A DNA stretch of 64,000 bases. It comes from Pseudomonas oryzihabitans (GTDB taxonomy: Bacteria > Pseudomonadota > Gammaproteobacteria > Pseudomonadales > Pseudomonadaceae). The position numbers and the translations under genes were made by a program. Of the stretch, positions 17,199-28,192 are shown in pieces. The notes under the pieces were generated by a model. It was not told the DNA's origin. It made no database searches and worked only from the letters and a program-made list of their open reading frames with translations. The DNA is taken from assembly GCF_014522265.1 (NCBI RefSeq), contig NZ_CP017024.1, positions 1,516,001-1,580,000 on the forward strand, written 5' to 3'. Each line of letters begins with the position of its first letter. Positions within the stretch are counted from its first letter, which is position 1.

Positions 17199-18281
17199 TC
17201 AGTCCTGGATCAGGGCTTCCAGGGCAGCGATGCGGGTCTGCAGGGTTGCCGCATCGGCGCTGCGCAGGGTGGCGTGACCGACCTTGCGCCCGGCCTTGAA
17301 GGCCTTGCCGTAGTGGTGCAGGTGGCAGTCTTCCAGGGCGGTGACGGCGGCCACCGGCGGTACCGAGCCGATGAAGTTGACCATGGCGCTTTCACCGACC
17401 TTGGCGGTGGAGCCCAGCGGCAGGCCGGCCACGGCGCGCAGGTGGTTCTCGAACTGGCTGCACTCGGCGCCTTCGATGGTCCAGTGCCCGGAGTTGTGCA
17501 CGCGTGGGGCGATCTCGTTGGCCTTGAGGCCACCCTCGACCTCGAAGAATTCGAAGGCCAGCACGCCGACGTAATCGAGCTGTTCCAGCACGCGGCGGGC
17601 ATAGTCTTCGGCCAGGGCCTGCAGCGGGTGGTCGGAACTGGCCACCGACAGGCGCAGGATGCCGCTCTCGTGGGTGTTGTGCACCAGCGGATAGCAGGCC
17701 ACCTCGCCATCACGCCCGCGCACGGTCACCAGGGAGACCTCGCCGGTGAAGGGCACGAAGCCTTCCAGCAGCAGGGGGACGCTGCCCAGTTCGGCGAAGG
17801 CGCCGGTGACGTCTTCCGGCTGGCGCAGGACCTTCTGGCCCTTGCCGTCATAGCCCAGGGTGCGGGTCTTGAGTACCGCCGGCAGGCCGATATGGGCCAC
17901 GGCGGCATCCAGGTCGGCCTGGGAGAGGATGTCGGCGAACGCCGGCGTGGGGATGCCCAGGTCGCGGAACATCGACTTCTCGAACAGGCGATCCCGAGCG
18001 ATGCGCAGGGCTTCGGCGGACGGATAGACCGGCACGAACTGCGCGAGGAAGGCCACGGTCTCGGCCGGGACGCTCTCGAATTCGAAGGTCACCAGATCGA
18101 CCTCGTCGGCCAGCTGGCGCAGGTGGTCCGGGTCGCCGTAGTCGGCGCGCAGGTGTTCGCCCAGGGCGGCGGCGCAGGCATCCGGCGCCGGGTCGAGAAA
18201 GGCGAAGTTCATGCCCAGCGGCGTGCCAGCCAGGGCGAGCATGCGGCCCAGCTGGCCGCCACCGATGACGCCGATCTTCAT
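17199..18281 (-). CDS. purK: N5-carboxyaminoimidazole ribonucleotide synthase
   Basis: ATP-grasp enzyme of purine synthesis that carboxylates AIR to N5-CAIR using bicarbonate and ATP. Full length, 360 residues. '[15 protein letters not shown]' is the N-terminal nucleotide-fold signature; '[15 protein letters not shown]' is the ATP-grasp lid, '[16 protein letters not shown]' the metal/phosphate site. The ATG overlaps the purE stop (ATGA), so the two are coupled. A strong terminator follows. Confidence 0.97.
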   Translation of the reverse strand: MKIGVIGGGQLGRMLALAGTPLGMNFAFLDPAPDACAAALGEHLRADYGDPDHLRQLADEVDLVTFEFESVPAETVAFLAQFVPVYPSAEALRIARDRLFEKSMFRDLGIPTPAFADILSQADLDAAVAHIGLPAVLKTRTLGYDGKGQKVLRQPEDVTGAFAELGSVPLLLEGFVPFTGEVSLVTVRGRDGEVACYPLVHNTHESGILRLSVASSDHPLQALAEDYARRVLEQLDYVGVLAFEFFEVEGGLKANEIAPRVHNSGHWTIEGAECSQFENHLRAVAGLPLGSTAKVGESAMVNFIGSVPPVAAVTALEDCHLHHYGKAFKAGRKVGHATLRSADAATLQTRIAALEALIQD

Positions 18282-18772
18282 GCCTGCTCCCTCGGATCGG
18301 GATTGTCCAGCACGGTGCGGGTCTGCTCGTCGCGGAAGGCGTTCAGCCGCTCGTGGTACTCGGGATGCTTGCCGCCGAGGATGCTGGCGGACAGCAGCGC
18401 GGCGTTGATGGCGCCGGCCTTGCCGATGGCCAGGGTGGCGACCGGCACACCGGCGGGCATCTGCACGATGGACAGCAGGGAGTCGACGCCCGAGAGCATG
18501 GACGACTGCACCGGCACGCCGAGCACCGGCAGGTGGGTCTTGGCGGCGCACATGCCCGGCAGGTGGGCGGCGCCACCGGCGCCGGCGATGATCACCTCGA
18601 TACCGCGCCCGGCAGCCTCTTCGGCGTACTGGAACAGCAGGTCGGGGGTGCGGTGGGCGGAGACCACCTTCACTTCGTGGGGAATGCCCAGCTTGTCCAG
18701 CATGTCGGCGGTGTGGCTCAGGGTGGACCAGTCGGACTTGGAGCCCATGATCACGCCTACGAGTGCGCTCAT
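18278..18772 (-). CDS. purE: N5-carboxyaminoimidazole ribonucleotide mutase
   Basis: A 164-residue class I PurE that converts N5-CAIR to CAIR, the partner of PurK. '[11 protein letters not shown]' and 'VSAHRTPD' are the active-site loops, with the catalytic histidine in the second; '[11 protein letters not shown]' closes the site. GAGG precedes the ATG. First gene of the purEK operon. Confidence 0.97.
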   Translation of the reverse strand: MSALVGVIMGSKSDWSTLSHTADMLDKLGIPHEVKVVSAHRTPDLLFQYAEEAAGRGIEVIIAGAGGAAHLPGMCAAKTHLPVLGVPVQSSMLSGVDSLLSIVQMPAGVPVATLAIGKAGAINAALLSASILGGKHPEYHERLNAFRDEQTRTVLDNPDPREQA

Positions 18773-18793
18773 CGTCGTGCCTCTGAAATGAAG

Positions 18794-18816
18794 AAGCCAC
18801 GCGGTGGACGTGGCTT
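18794..18816 (-). promoter_or_regulatory. Hairpin in the purE leader
   Basis: AAGCCACG and CGTGGCTT form an 8-bp stem 22-44 bases upstream of the purE start. On the minus strand it is not followed by a proper T run. It could be a leader structure or a remnant of an unrelated terminator; I have no evidence that it regulates purE. Confidence 0.35.
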
Positions 18817-18988
18817 GGGAAATGAGCGGGACAGTATAGACGAAAGCGGGGCGGAGCGTGCCCCTGCACCGGGTATCGCCTGTCGCGTGCAGGACAGGCC
18901 ATGGCGCCCTTGGGATGGGGGGTGGTGTGGGGTGAAAGGTACGGACCAGAGGGCTGGATGATTCGGGGGGATCGCCTTGAAGAGCGCC

Positions 18989-19022
18989 CTCACCCCAGCC
19001 CTCTCCCGCAAGCGGGAGAGGG
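18989..19022. repeat. CCTCACCCC...GGGAGAGGG interspersed repeat
   Basis: CCCTCTCCCG and CGGGAGAGGG form a palindrome preceded by CCTCACCCCAG. Related copies lie at 35778, 35918-36153 (several) and 38571. I recognise this as a common intergenic repeat of pseudomonads and relatives. Confidence 0.6.
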
Positions 19023-19097
19023 AGCGGATTAGCGTAGCTTGAGAGCTCGGGTGTTCCGGTTCCCTGCGGCGACAAGTCATGCTGAAGCGTTGTGTTT

Positions 19098-19220
19098 ATC
19101 GCGGCCATGGGCCGCTCCTACAGGTTCAGACACGACTGTAGGAGCGGTCGCTACGGCGCACCGGCATGGCCGCGATTAAGGCAGAGCGGTCGCAGCGGCG
19201 AACCACCATAGCCGCGATAA
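19098..19220. repeat. REP cluster (BIME-like)
   Basis: A REP reading ATCGCGGCCATGGGCCGCTC then CTACAG (19098) faces an inverted copy ending GGCATGGCCGCGAT (19137-19177), with a third degenerate arm to 19220. The CGCTCCTACAG motif is the hallmark of Pseudomonas REPs. The 340-base stretch between purE's leader and lhpC holds only repeats. Confidence 0.8.
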
Positions 19221-19228
19221 GCCCAGCC

Positions 19229-20149
19229 TCAGATCCCCACGTCCGACAGTTGCGGGCGGGTTTCCAGGGCCTTGGCCATCAGCCGTTCGACGAAGGCGCG
19301 GTCCGCGTCGGGCAGGGCCAGGCGTGGCGGGCGGGTCAGGGCGCTGCCGCGGCCGGCGAGTTCTTCGCAGAGCTTGATGCACTGCACCAGGTCCGGGCGG
19401 GCATCCAGGTGCAGCAGCGGCATGAACCATTCGTAGAGCGGCATGGCCTCGGCGAAGCGGCCGGCCTTGGCCAGGCGGAAGATGGTTTCACCTTCGGTGG
19501 GGAAGATGTTGGACATGCCCGAGACCCAGCCCTCGGCGCCTACGGCGATGCTTTCCAGCACCACGTCGTCGAGACCGGCGAAGAGCACGAAGCGGTCACC
19601 CACCTCGTTGCGCACGTCGATGAAGCGACGGGTATCGCCGGAGGAATCCTTGAAGCAGACGATGTTGTCGACGTCGGCCAGGGAGATGAGAATGTCCGGG
19701 GTGACATCGTTCTTGTAGATCGGCGGGTTGTTGTAGACCATCAGCGGCAGGTCGAGGGCGCTGGCCACGCTGCGGAAGTGCGCGGCGGTCTCGTGGGGCT
19801 TGGCCGAGTAGACCAGGGCCGGCATGAGCATGATGCCGTCGGCGCCGGCGCGCCCTACCGCCTGGGCGGTGCGGGTGGCATTGAGGCTGGTGAATTCGGC
19901 CACGCCGCAGATCACCGGCACGCGACCGCCGGCAGCGTCCTTGGCGACCTCCACCAGGGAGATCTTTTCTTCCAGGGTCAGGGAGGTGTTCTCGCCCACG
20001 GTGCCGCACATCACCAGACCGGAGACGCCATCGCGCACCAGATTGCTGATCACGCCATGGGTCTTTTCCAGGTTGACGGAGAAGTCGTCGTTGAATTGGG
20101 TGGTGACGGCGGGAAAGACGCCGCTCCAGTTGACGCGGGGAGTGCTCAT
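19229..20149 (-). CDS. lhpC: Delta1-pyrroline-4-hydroxy-2-carboxylate deaminase (DapA family)
   Basis: A 306-residue aldolase-fold enzyme of the dihydrodipicolinate synthase family. The Schiff-base lysine is K167 in 'IVCFKDSSGD', and Y139 of 'LMVYNNPP' is the catalytic tyrosine; 'VMCGTVGENTSLT' is the carboxylate loop. Family membership alone would not fix the substrate, but its position as the last gene of an operon with hydroxyproline epimerase and a D-hydroxyproline dehydrogenase makes the deaminase yielding 2-oxoglutarate semialdehyde by far the best call. GGAGGAAA precedes the ATG, which overlaps the regulator stop (ATGA). Confidence 0.87.
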   Translation of the reverse strand: MSTPRVNWSGVFPAVTTQFNDDFSVNLEKTHGVISNLVRDGVSGLVMCGTVGENTSLTLEEKISLVEVAKDAAGGRVPVICGVAEFTSLNATRTAQAVGRAGADGIMLMPALVYSAKPHETAAHFRSVASALDLPLMVYNNPPIYKNDVTPDILISLADVDNIVCFKDSSGDTRRFIDVRNEVGDRFVLFAGLDDVVLESIAVGAEGWVSGMSNIFPTEGETIFRLAKAGRFAEAMPLYEWFMPLLHLDARPDLVQCIKLCEELAGRGSALTRPPRLALPDADRAFVERLMAKALETRPQLSDVGI

Positions 20150-20937
20150 GCGGGGGTTTCCTCCAGACGGGAACGGGGCTTGAGAGAGTCGCGGTATTGC
20201 CGGGGCGACAGGCCGGTGAGACGGCGGAACTGACGGCTGAAGGCGCTGTGGTCGGTATAGCCACAGGCCAGGGCCACTTCGGTGACGGGCAGATCGCGGG
20301 CCAGCAGGCGCGAGGCGGCGTCGAGCCGGGCCTTGTGTAGCAACTGCTGGGGCGTGAGGCGCAGGATGCGCTTGCACTGGCGTTCGAGCTGGGAGACCGA
20401 CAGGCCGACTCTCTGACTCAGTTCGCCCACCGAGAGCGGCTGGGCATAGTGCTCGCGCAGATAGCGATCGACCTCGGCCACCTTGGCGTGGGCCGGGTGA
20501 TCGGCGGCGGGCGCCTGCAGATCGTGGGAGATGCCGGCCATGCCCATCAGCTGGCCCTGGGCGTCGTGCAGCGGCAGCTTGCGGGTCAGGCACCAGCCCG
20601 GGGTACGCCCGGCATAGAGGTGCAATTCCAGCTGGTCATCCAGCGCCAGGCCTTCGCGCAGCACGCGACGATCCTGTTCGGCGTAGGCGCCACCCAGGGG
20701 CGCCGGGAAGACTTCCTCGGCGGTCTTGCCGAGCAATTCGCTGACGTCCTCGTAGCCGCAGCGCTGGGCCAGGGTCAGGTTGACCAGCACATAGCGCGCG
20801 TCCAGGTCCTTGACGAAGAACACCACGCCGGGGATGGCATCGAGCAGCGGCGCCACCAGACTCAGGCTGGCCAGCAGCGCGGGCAGGTCGGCGGGCCGGG
20901 CGCGGCTCAGGGCGTCCAGGTGGGCGGCGGCATTCAT
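20146..20937 (-). CDS. lhpR: AraC-family regulator with PAS domain, probable hydroxyproline regulator
   Basis: A 263-residue regulator. N-terminal PAS-like fold about 25-130 ('LDAIPGVVFFVKDLDARYVLVN', 'GKTAEEVFP', 'PLHDAQGQLMGMAGISHD') and C-terminal AraC double HTH about 155-255 ('SVGELSQRVGLSVSQLERQCK', 'EVALACGYTDHSAFSRQFRR', 'GLSPRQYRDS'). It is embedded in the operon between a dehydrogenase subunit and the deaminase with ATGA overlaps on both sides, so it is co-transcribed with its likely targets and could give positive feedback. A ligand for the PAS domain cannot be told. Confidence 0.87.
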   Translation of the reverse strand: MNAAAHLDALSRARPADLPALLASLSLVAPLLDAIPGVVFFVKDLDARYVLVNLTLAQRCGYEDVSELLGKTAEEVFPAPLGGAYAEQDRRVLREGLALDDQLELHLYAGRTPGWCLTRKLPLHDAQGQLMGMAGISHDLQAPAADHPAHAKVAEVDRYLREHYAQPLSVGELSQRVGLSVSQLERQCKRILRLTPQQLLHKARLDAASRLLARDLPVTEVALACGYTDHSAFSRQFRRLTGLSPRQYRDSLKPRSRLEETPA

Positions 20938-22168
20938 CTCTCGTCCTCGGTCAGGGCCAGCAGGCTGTCGATACGGGTGGGTTGCAGGGGAAAGCGCGGC
21001 GCCGGGGGCGTCCAGCCCAGCAACATGCGGGTAGCCTGGCCACAGATGCGGCCCTGGCAGGCGCCCATTCCGCAGCGGCTGCGCAGCTTGGCCTGGGTCC
21101 AGTCGGCATGGCCGACCAGGGCGCCGAGGGCGACGTCCTCGCAACGGCAGACCAGGGTATCCGGCTGGGCGAGCCGGGCAATGGCCGGATTCAGGGCGAA
21201 GGTGCGCGCCAGCTGGGCGGCGAAGCGGCGCCAGGCACGGGCCTCGGTCTGCACGCCAGCGATGGCGTCGAGCTGGTCACTGGCGACCAGGCCGGCGATA
21301 CGGCCGGTGGCCTGGGCCAGTTCATTGCCGCCGATGCCGGTGCATTCACCGGCGGCCAGGATGTGCGGCTGGCTGGTGCGCTGATGGTCATCCACCGCCA
21401 CTGCGCCATCCAGGGTCGCGCAGCCCAGGCTCTGCGCCAGTTCGACATTGGGTACCAGGCCGTAGCCACAGGCCAGGCGGTCGCAGGCGACCTCCCAGCG
21501 ACGGTCGCCCTGGCGCAGGCGCACGGCTTCGAGACGCTCGCTGCCGAGTGCTGCCTCGACCCAGGTGCCGGGGCTATAGCGAGGAGTGGCCAGGGTCAGC
21601 GCCTGGCGCAACTTGTTCGGCCAGCGCCAGAGCTGCAGGCCGAATTCGACTAGGGCACGGCGCGCGGCCTGCTCGGCGACCAGGGCGACCCGGGCACCCG
21701 CCTGGCGCGCGGTAGCGGCGCTGGCCAGCAGCAGCGGACCGGTGCCGGCGACGACGAGGCGCTCAGCGGCCACTTCCACGCCCCCCTTGATCAGCGCCTG
21801 CAAGCCACCGGCGCCGGTCACCCCGGGCAGGGTCCAGCCGGGGAACGGCAGCAGCAGTTCGCGGGCGCCGGTGCAGAGGATGAGGGTATCGAAACTCAGG
21901 GTCCGGCTGCCGTGGGCGTCTTCCAGCAGCAGCTGGTGCGATCCCAGGACCGCGGCGACGCGGGTCTGGGTGAGCAGGGTGACGTCCGCCGGCAACTGAC
22001 CGACTTCGCCGGCGACCTGCCCCCCCGCGCGCGCCAGATCTGGCCGCCGGGCAAGGGATTGTCGTCCAGCAGTATCAAGTTCAGGCCGCGGCCACTGGCG
22101 GCGCGGGCGGCGGCGAGACCGGCCGGGCCGGCGCCGATGATGAGCAGGTCGCAGCTCGCGCTATTCAT
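20934..22168 (-). pseudogene. lhpF: D-hydroxyproline dehydrogenase, FAD/NAD(P)-binding large subunit (frameshifted)
   Basis: Two frames together encode one protein of 411 residues. The N-terminus 'CDLLIIGAGPAGLAAARAA' (FAD-binding, start 22168) breaks at a run of seven C at 22020-22026; the rest continues one frame over from '...LPADVTLLTQTRV' to the stop at 20934. Adding one base restores 'PGGQIWRARGG' joined to the downstream frame. The C-terminus has the BFD-like Cys cluster 'LVCRCEDVALGAL' and 'SRCGMGACQGRICG'. It pairs with the small 2Fe-2S and FAD oxidase subunits. ATGA overlaps bind it to both neighbours. Homopolymer miscall is the likely cause. Confidence 0.85.
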
Positions 22169-22401
22169 GACAGGCGCTCCACCTGCATGCCGTCCTGGCA
22201 GGGGGTCTGGCACGCCAGGCGGCGCACGCCGTCGACCTGCAACCGGCATTCCTGGCAGATGCCCATGCCGCAGAACGGTGCCCGGGCTTCACCGCCTACC
22301 GAACGGCGCGCGGCGGGATTGCCGCTCTTGGCCAGCGCGGCGGTGAGCAGGCTGCCGGGACGGATCTCCAGGCGTTCGCCATCGATAAACAGGGTCAGCA
22401 T
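22165..22401 (-). CDS. lhpE: D-hydroxyproline dehydrogenase, [2Fe-2S] small subunit
   Basis: A 78-residue SoxA-like ferredoxin-fold subunit. Cluster ligands are visible in 'APFCGMGICQECRLQVDG' and 'RRLACQTPCQDGM'. Proteins of this size and motif pattern form heterotrimers with two flavoproteins, exactly the genes on either side. Stop overlaps the next ATG (ATGA); its ATG overlaps the restored stop of the oxidase gene upstream (ATGCTGA). Confidence 0.88.
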   Translation of the reverse strand: MLTLFIDGERLEIRPGSLLTAALAKSGNPAARRSVGGEARAPFCGMGICQECRLQVDGVRRLACQTPCQDGMQVERLS

Positions 22402-23509
22402 ACCTGGCTCCTCGGCGTGGTCGCGAAACGCGCCGGTGCGAAGGGTTCCACGTGGAACGTCGAAGGCTCGCCGAATAGCCCCTGGCGATGGCTTCGGCGG
22501 TGGCCGGGGCGGTGGTGACGCCCAGGCCTTCGTGACCGACCGCCAGCCACAGACCGGGCTGGTCGGGATGGGCGCCGATCAGCGGCAGGCCATCGGGACT
22601 GGCGGCGCGCTGGCCGGTCCAGCCGCGGATCAGCGAGGTATGGGTCAGGCCGGGCAGGAAGTCCAGGGCACGGCGCAGCAGCTGGCCGACCACCGCAGGC
22701 TCCACCGCCATGTCCGGACGCTCGAATTGGCGCGACGAGCCGATCAGCAGTTGCCCGGTGGGTCGCGGCTGGACATTGAAGGCCACCGAGGCACCGCTGC
22801 TGGCGTGGGCGCTGGCGCCATAGCCAATCTCCACCAGCTGGTGGCGGACCTGCTCGGGATAGCGATCAGTGATCAGCAGATGGCCCTTCTTGGGCACCAG
22901 CGGCAGGTCCGGGCAGAGACTGGCGGCTTGCAGGCCGGCGGCGAGCACCACGGCATCGGCGGTCAGCCAGCGACCGTCGTCCAGGCGGACGCGCCGGCCT
23001 TCGACCGCCGTCACCCGGGCACGCTGGAATTCGATCAGCGGCGAGCGCTGCAGCAGCCAGGCGGCCACCACCGGCGCATAGAGCAGGCCATCGCCTGGCA
23101 CCTCCAGACTGCCAGCCAGGGTGGTCAGCGCCGGCTCGGCAGCGGCGGTGGCGGCCGCATTCAAGGGCTGGTTGGCGACGCCCTGGGCGTCCAGACGCTG
23201 GCGCTTCGCGTCGATCAGATCCAGCTCGGCTGCGTCGCGCGCCAGCCAAAGGGTGCCGCAGTTGCGGTAGTCGGCGGCGCTCGGCAGCTGGGGCACCAGC
23301 TCACGCCAGAGCGCCAGGGAGCGCGCGCTCAGGGTCAATTCGGCGGGGTCGTCGTCCATCACCACCAGGTGGCCCATGCCGGCGGCGGAGGCGCCAGGCA
23401 GGCCGGCATCCAGCACCCGCACCCGGCAGCCGCACGCGGCCAGGGCCGCGGCGCAGCTGGCGCCGATGATGCCGGCGCCGACGACGAGGACCTCCGCCAC
23501 GGACTTCAC
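22395..23509 (-). pseudogene. lhpB: D-hydroxyproline dehydrogenase, FAD-dependent oxidase subunit (frameshifted near C-terminus)
   Basis: DAO-type flavoprotein, 371 residues after correction. 'AEVLVVGAGIIGASCAAALA' is the FAD-binding motif; 'GWTGQRAASPDGLPLIG' and 'LWLAVGHEGLGVTTAPATAEA' are the family C-terminal motifs. As given, the frame runs on into the next gene; inserting one base at the CCCC of 22479-22482 changes the end to 'GLFGEPSTFHVEPFAPARF' and closes with TGA at 22395, overlapping the next start. The GTG at 23509 overlaps the epimerase stop (GTGA). The catalytic body is intact in either reading. Confidence 0.86.
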
Positions 23510-24444
23510 CCCGGGATACCCCAGGCGAAGGGATCGTCGGCGGCCAGCAGCAGGGTCGCCTCGGCCATGACATGGGCGCGGCCGCGGATCACGGGCAGGA
23601 TGCGACCCTCGTCGCCGGGCTGATAGTGCGCCTCGAAACGACTGCCGATGACACTGGCCTGCTGCCAGACGGCGCCGGGCGCAAGATCGCCGTCGGCCGC
23701 GAGGCACGCCAGCTTGGCGCTGGTGCCGGTGCCGCAGGGCGAGCGGTCATAGGCGCGGCCTGGGCAGAGCACGTAGCTGCGACTGTCGGCGCCGTCCGGA
23801 TCCTCGGCGAAGAGTTCGATGTGATCGATATGGCCGCCCTGGTCGCCGGTGATGCCAGCGGCTTCCAGCGCGCCCCGCAGGGCCAGGCTGAAGGTGAGCA
23901 GGCCGTCGAGGTTGTCGGCGGCGATGCGCTGGCCGTGATCGGCACAGAGAAAGAACCAGTTGCCACCCCAGGCGATGTCGCCGCTGACCGGGCCATGGCT
24001 GGGAATCTCCACCTGGACGGCATGGCGATGGCGATAGGCCGGGACGTTGCGCACGCTGACGCTGCCGTCGTCATGCAGGGTGGCGGTGACATCGCCGACC
24101 GGGGTCTCGATCAGGTGATCGCCAGGGCCGATCCGGCCGAGATGAGCCAGGGACACCACCAGGCCGATGGTGCCGTGGCCGCACATCCCGAGGTAGCCGA
24201 CCTCGTTGAAGAACACCACGCCAGCGCTGGCGGCAGGAGATACCGGCTCACAGAGCAGGGCGCCGACCAGCACCTCGTTGCCGCGCGGTTCGCGTATGCA
24301 GGCTCGCCGAAAGGCGTCATGCTCGCCGGCCAGCAGGGTGCGGCGCTCGGCCATGCTGCCCTGGCCGAGCTCGGGAAAACCATCGAGGACCAGGCGGGTG
24401 GGTTCGCCGCCGGTATGGGAGTCGATGACGCGGATGCGCTGCAT
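23506..24444 (-). CDS. lhpA: 4-hydroxyproline 2-epimerase
   Basis: Cofactor-independent racemase of the proline racemase family, 312 residues. Both catalytic thiols are present: C88 in '[10 protein letters not shown]' and C237 in '[12 protein letters not shown]', which distinguishes epimerase from the Cys/Thr dehydratases. It turns trans-4-hydroxy-L-proline into the cis-D isomer, the substrate of the dehydrogenase encoded next. GGAGGTC precedes the ATG. It is the first gene of the six-gene operon; the 106 bases upstream, before the LysR gene, must hold the promoter, but no clear operator was seen. No hydroxyproline transporter or semialdehyde dehydrogenase gene is in the window. Confidence 0.94.
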   Translation of the reverse strand: MQRIRVIDSHTGGEPTRLVLDGFPELGQGSMAERRTLLAGEHDAFRRACIREPRGNEVLVGALLCEPVSPAASAGVVFFNEVGYLGMCGHGTIGLVVSLAHLGRIGPGDHLIETPVGDVTATLHDDGSVSVRNVPAYRHRHAVQVEIPSHGPVSGDIAWGGNWFFLCADHGQRIAADNLDGLLTFSLALRGALEAAGITGDQGGHIDHIELFAEDPDGADSRSYVLCPGRAYDRSPCGTGTSAKLACLAADGDLAPGAVWQQASVIGSRFEAHYQPGDEGRILPVIRGRAHVMAEATLLLAADDPFAWGIPG

Positions 24445-24550
24445 GGCTGACCTCCGTGAGAGAGGTGCCAGTGTCGCGCAGACAGGCGCAAAAGGCTTGC
24501 AGGACGTCGGCTAACTAAAAGCCGATATCAGCATAGTTGACTACCGTCGA

Positions 24551-25456
24551 TCAGCCGCCGTGGCTTTGACTTTCGAGATGTCGCCAGACCTGCTGCACCA
24601 GTCGCTTGCGCAACAGGGCACAGCGGTAGAGGCGGATTTCCAGGCCGACCTGCCAGGCGGCATCGCCACACACGGCCAGTTCGCCGCGGGCCAGCTCCGC
24701 CGCCACCGACAGCTGCGGCACCCAGGCCACGCCCAGGCCCTGCAGGGCCATGGTCTTGAGGCTGTCGGCCATGGCGGTTTCGTAGAGGGTGACGGCGCGC
24801 AGCTTGCGCTGGCGCAGGAGCAGATTCACCGAACGACCGAGGAAGGCACCGGCGCTGTAGGCCAGCAGCGGAACGCTGCTCTGCCCGTCCAGCTGGAACA
24901 TCGGTCGGCCTTCGCCATCGGTGGCGCAGACCGGCAGCATGGCGGTGTGCGCCAGGTGCAGCGACGGAAACAGCTCCGGGTCCATCTGCAGCGCGGCATC
25001 GGGATCGTGGAAGGCCAGCATCAGGTCACAGGCGCCGTCGCGCAGGGCGTGAATGGCGTCGCCGACGTTGGTGGCCACCAGCCGGCTGGCCAGCGCCAGG
25101 CCCTGGCCACGCAGCCCGGCGATCCACTGCGGAAAGAAGCCCAGGGCCAGGGAGTGGGCGGCAGCGAATTGCAGCACCTCGCCCTGCCCGCCTTCCAGGT
25201 GATGCAGATGGCGCACCGTCTCGCCCAGTTGCTCCACCACGCTGCGCGCCGTGACCAGAAACAGCTGACCGGCTTCGGTAAGGCTGATCGGAGTATGGGA
25301 TCGGTCCACCAGGGTCAGGCCGACGCTTTCCTCCAGCGCGCGGATGCGCCGGCTGAAGGCGGGCTGGGTGACGAAACGCTTTTCGGCGGCCTGGGAAAAA
25401 CTGTGGGTGGCCGCCAGGGCCACGAAGTCTTCCAGCCATTTGAATTCGATGTTCAT
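24551..25456 (-). CDS. LysR-family regulator, HypT/YjiE-like
   Basis: A 301-residue LTTR with winged HTH 'WLEDFVALAATHSFSQAAEKRFVTQPAFSRRIRALEE' and a substrate-binding-like C-domain. The N-terminal sequence resembles HypT (YjiE), the hypochlorite-responsive regulator, but the sensing cysteine/methionine pattern cannot be judged here. It is divergent from aspA with a palindromic T-N11-A box between them, so aspA control is the likeliest role. Start at 25456 (MNIEFKW) matches relatives; an ATG three codons upstream is also possible. Confidence 0.85.
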   Translation of the reverse strand: MNIEFKWLEDFVALAATHSFSQAAEKRFVTQPAFSRRIRALEESVGLTLVDRSHTPISLTEAGQLFLVTARSVVEQLGETVRHLHHLEGGQGEVLQFAAAHSLALGFFPQWIAGLRGQGLALASRLVATNVGDAIHALRDGACDLMLAFHDPDAALQMDPELFPSLHLAHTAMLPVCATDGEGRPMFQLDGQSSVPLLAYSAGAFLGRSVNLLLRQRKLRAVTLYETAMADSLKTMALQGLGVAWVPQLSVAAELARGELAVCGDAAWQVGLEIRLYRCALLRKRLVQQVWRHLESQSHGG

Positions 25457-25500
25457 GGCACCCATACGTCGTCTGATCTCGTGAGGTCACAACCAGAGTT

Positions 25501-25515
25501 ATGCCGATCCGGCAT
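25501..25515. promoter_or_regulatory. LysR-type operator between the LTTR gene and aspA
   Basis: ATGCCG-ATC-CGGCAT is a perfect inverted repeat; the inner TGCCGATCCGGCA is an exact T-N11-A box. A weak promoter for aspA can be proposed downstream (TTGGCC 25535-25540, 18 bases, TAGATT 25559-25564). Confidence 0.5.
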
Positions 25516-25610
25516 GAGGCTTGGCGGATTGGCATTGGCCGGGATCGGCTGGCAGGCCTAGATTCTAGGGCATCGCGGCGCCTGCCGCTCGATCGAAGCC
25601 CAACGCTATC

Positions 25611-27044
<1,434 letters not shown>

Positions 27045-27143
27045 GTCCCGCACGCCAGACCTGAGCGGTAACCGACGGCAACTCCCCGCGGGCGCGGTAT
27101 CCTTCTTGCCTGGAAGGCTGCCATCGCCCCGGGGAGTTTGCCC

Positions 27144-28145
27144 ATGCGTCAGTCCGGTCTGATCAATCTCAACCTGGTGTCCCTGGTGCTCCAGCAACTG
27201 GCGGCCGACACGCCCGCCCGGGCGGCGCCGCTGCTGGCCGGCAGCGGCCTGCGGCTGGACGATCTCGAACAGCCCCATCGACTCATCACCCTGGCCCAGG
27301 AACAGCGGGTCATCGCCAACGCCCTGCCGGTCGCCCCGCCCGAACTGGGGCTGCTGCTGGGCTGGCGGCTGCGCGTCTCCGGCTACGGCCTGCTCGGCTA
27401 TGCCCTGCTCAGCGCCCCGACCCTGGGCGCCGCGTTGCAGGCGGCCCTGGCCCACCAGGGGCTGCTGGGCGCCTATTTCACCCTGCGCCTGGAGCGCCAC
27501 GGCGAGCTGGCCTGGCTCAGGGCCGACGACCATCCCTTCGCGCCGGAACTGGAGCGCTGCAACGCCGAGTGCTGCCTGGCCTCGCTGCTGGCGATCTGCT
27601 GCGACCTCCTCGGTACGCCCCTGCCGCTGGTGCAGGTGGCCTTTCGGCACGCCGAGCCGGCCTATCGCGCGCGCTATGGTGACTGCTTCGGCGCCACACC
27701 CCTGGCCTTCAACGCGCCCTTCAACGGCCTGGCCTTTCCCGCTGCCTGGCTTGAGCGCGGGCTGCCCCTGGCCGATCCGGTGACCCATCGCGACGCCCTG
27801 GAGCAGTGCGGTCGCCTGGCCCCCGAGCAGGATCGCCAGCGCGCCCTGCTCGCCCGCATCCGCACCCTGCTGGGCGCCGACCTGGCGGCCCCGCCCTCCT
27901 TCGCGGCCCTGGCCGGCCACCTCGGCATGGCCCCGCGCAGCCTGCGCCGCCACCTGCAGGCGGGCGGCAGCGGCTATCAGCAACTGCTCGACGAGTTGCG
28001 CTTCGAACGGGCGCGCGACCTGCTGGCCCAGGAGCGCCTGCCCATCTATCGCATCGCCGAGGTGATGGGCTTCAGCGAAACCGCCAGCTTCCGCCATGCC
28101 TTCCGCCGCTGGAGCGGACAATCGCCGCGGGGGTATCGGCTCTAG
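27144..28145 (+). CDS. AraC-family transcriptional regulator (arabinose-binding-domain type)
   Basis: A 333-residue regulator of the OruR/ToxR-like branch: N-terminal Arabinose_bd domain about 15-205 and AraC HTH about 235-330 with 'LAGHLGMAPRSLRRHLQAGG' and 'YRIAEVMGFSETASFRHAFRRWSGQSPRGY'. GGGGAG lies before the ATG. It precedes cupin, polyamine deacetylase and polyamine-binding protein genes on the same strand, so it may control them. A target cannot be proven from sequence. Confidence 0.88.
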   Translation: MRQSGLINLNLVSLVLQQLAADTPARAAPLLAGSGLRLDDLEQPHRLITLAQEQRVIANALPVAPPELGLLLGWRLRVSGYGLLGYALLSAPTLGAALQAALAHQGLLGAYFTLRLERHGELAWLRADDHPFAPELERCNAECCLASLLAICCDLLGTPLPLVQVAFRHAEPAYRARYGDCFGATPLAFNAPFNGLAFPAAWLERGLPLADPVTHRDALEQCGRLAPEQDRQRALLARIRTLLGADLAAPPSFAALAGHLGMAPRSLRRHLQAGGSGYQQLLDELRFERARDLLAQERLPIYRIAEVMGFSETASFRHAFRRWSGQSPRGYRL

Positions 28146-28192
28146 CGGCCGGCGTATGCTGAGCGCTCCCCGTCCCCAAGGAGGATTCCCCC

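Noticed and set aside
18773-18840. Purine riboswitch ahead of purE
   Set aside because: The only structure is one 8-bp hairpin; the three-way junction and loop-loop bases of purine riboswitches are missing.
24445-24550. Sigma-54-like TGGCACC before the hydroxyproline epimerase gene
   Set aside because: The matching TTGC element at the right spacing is absent, and no sigma-54 activator is in the operon.
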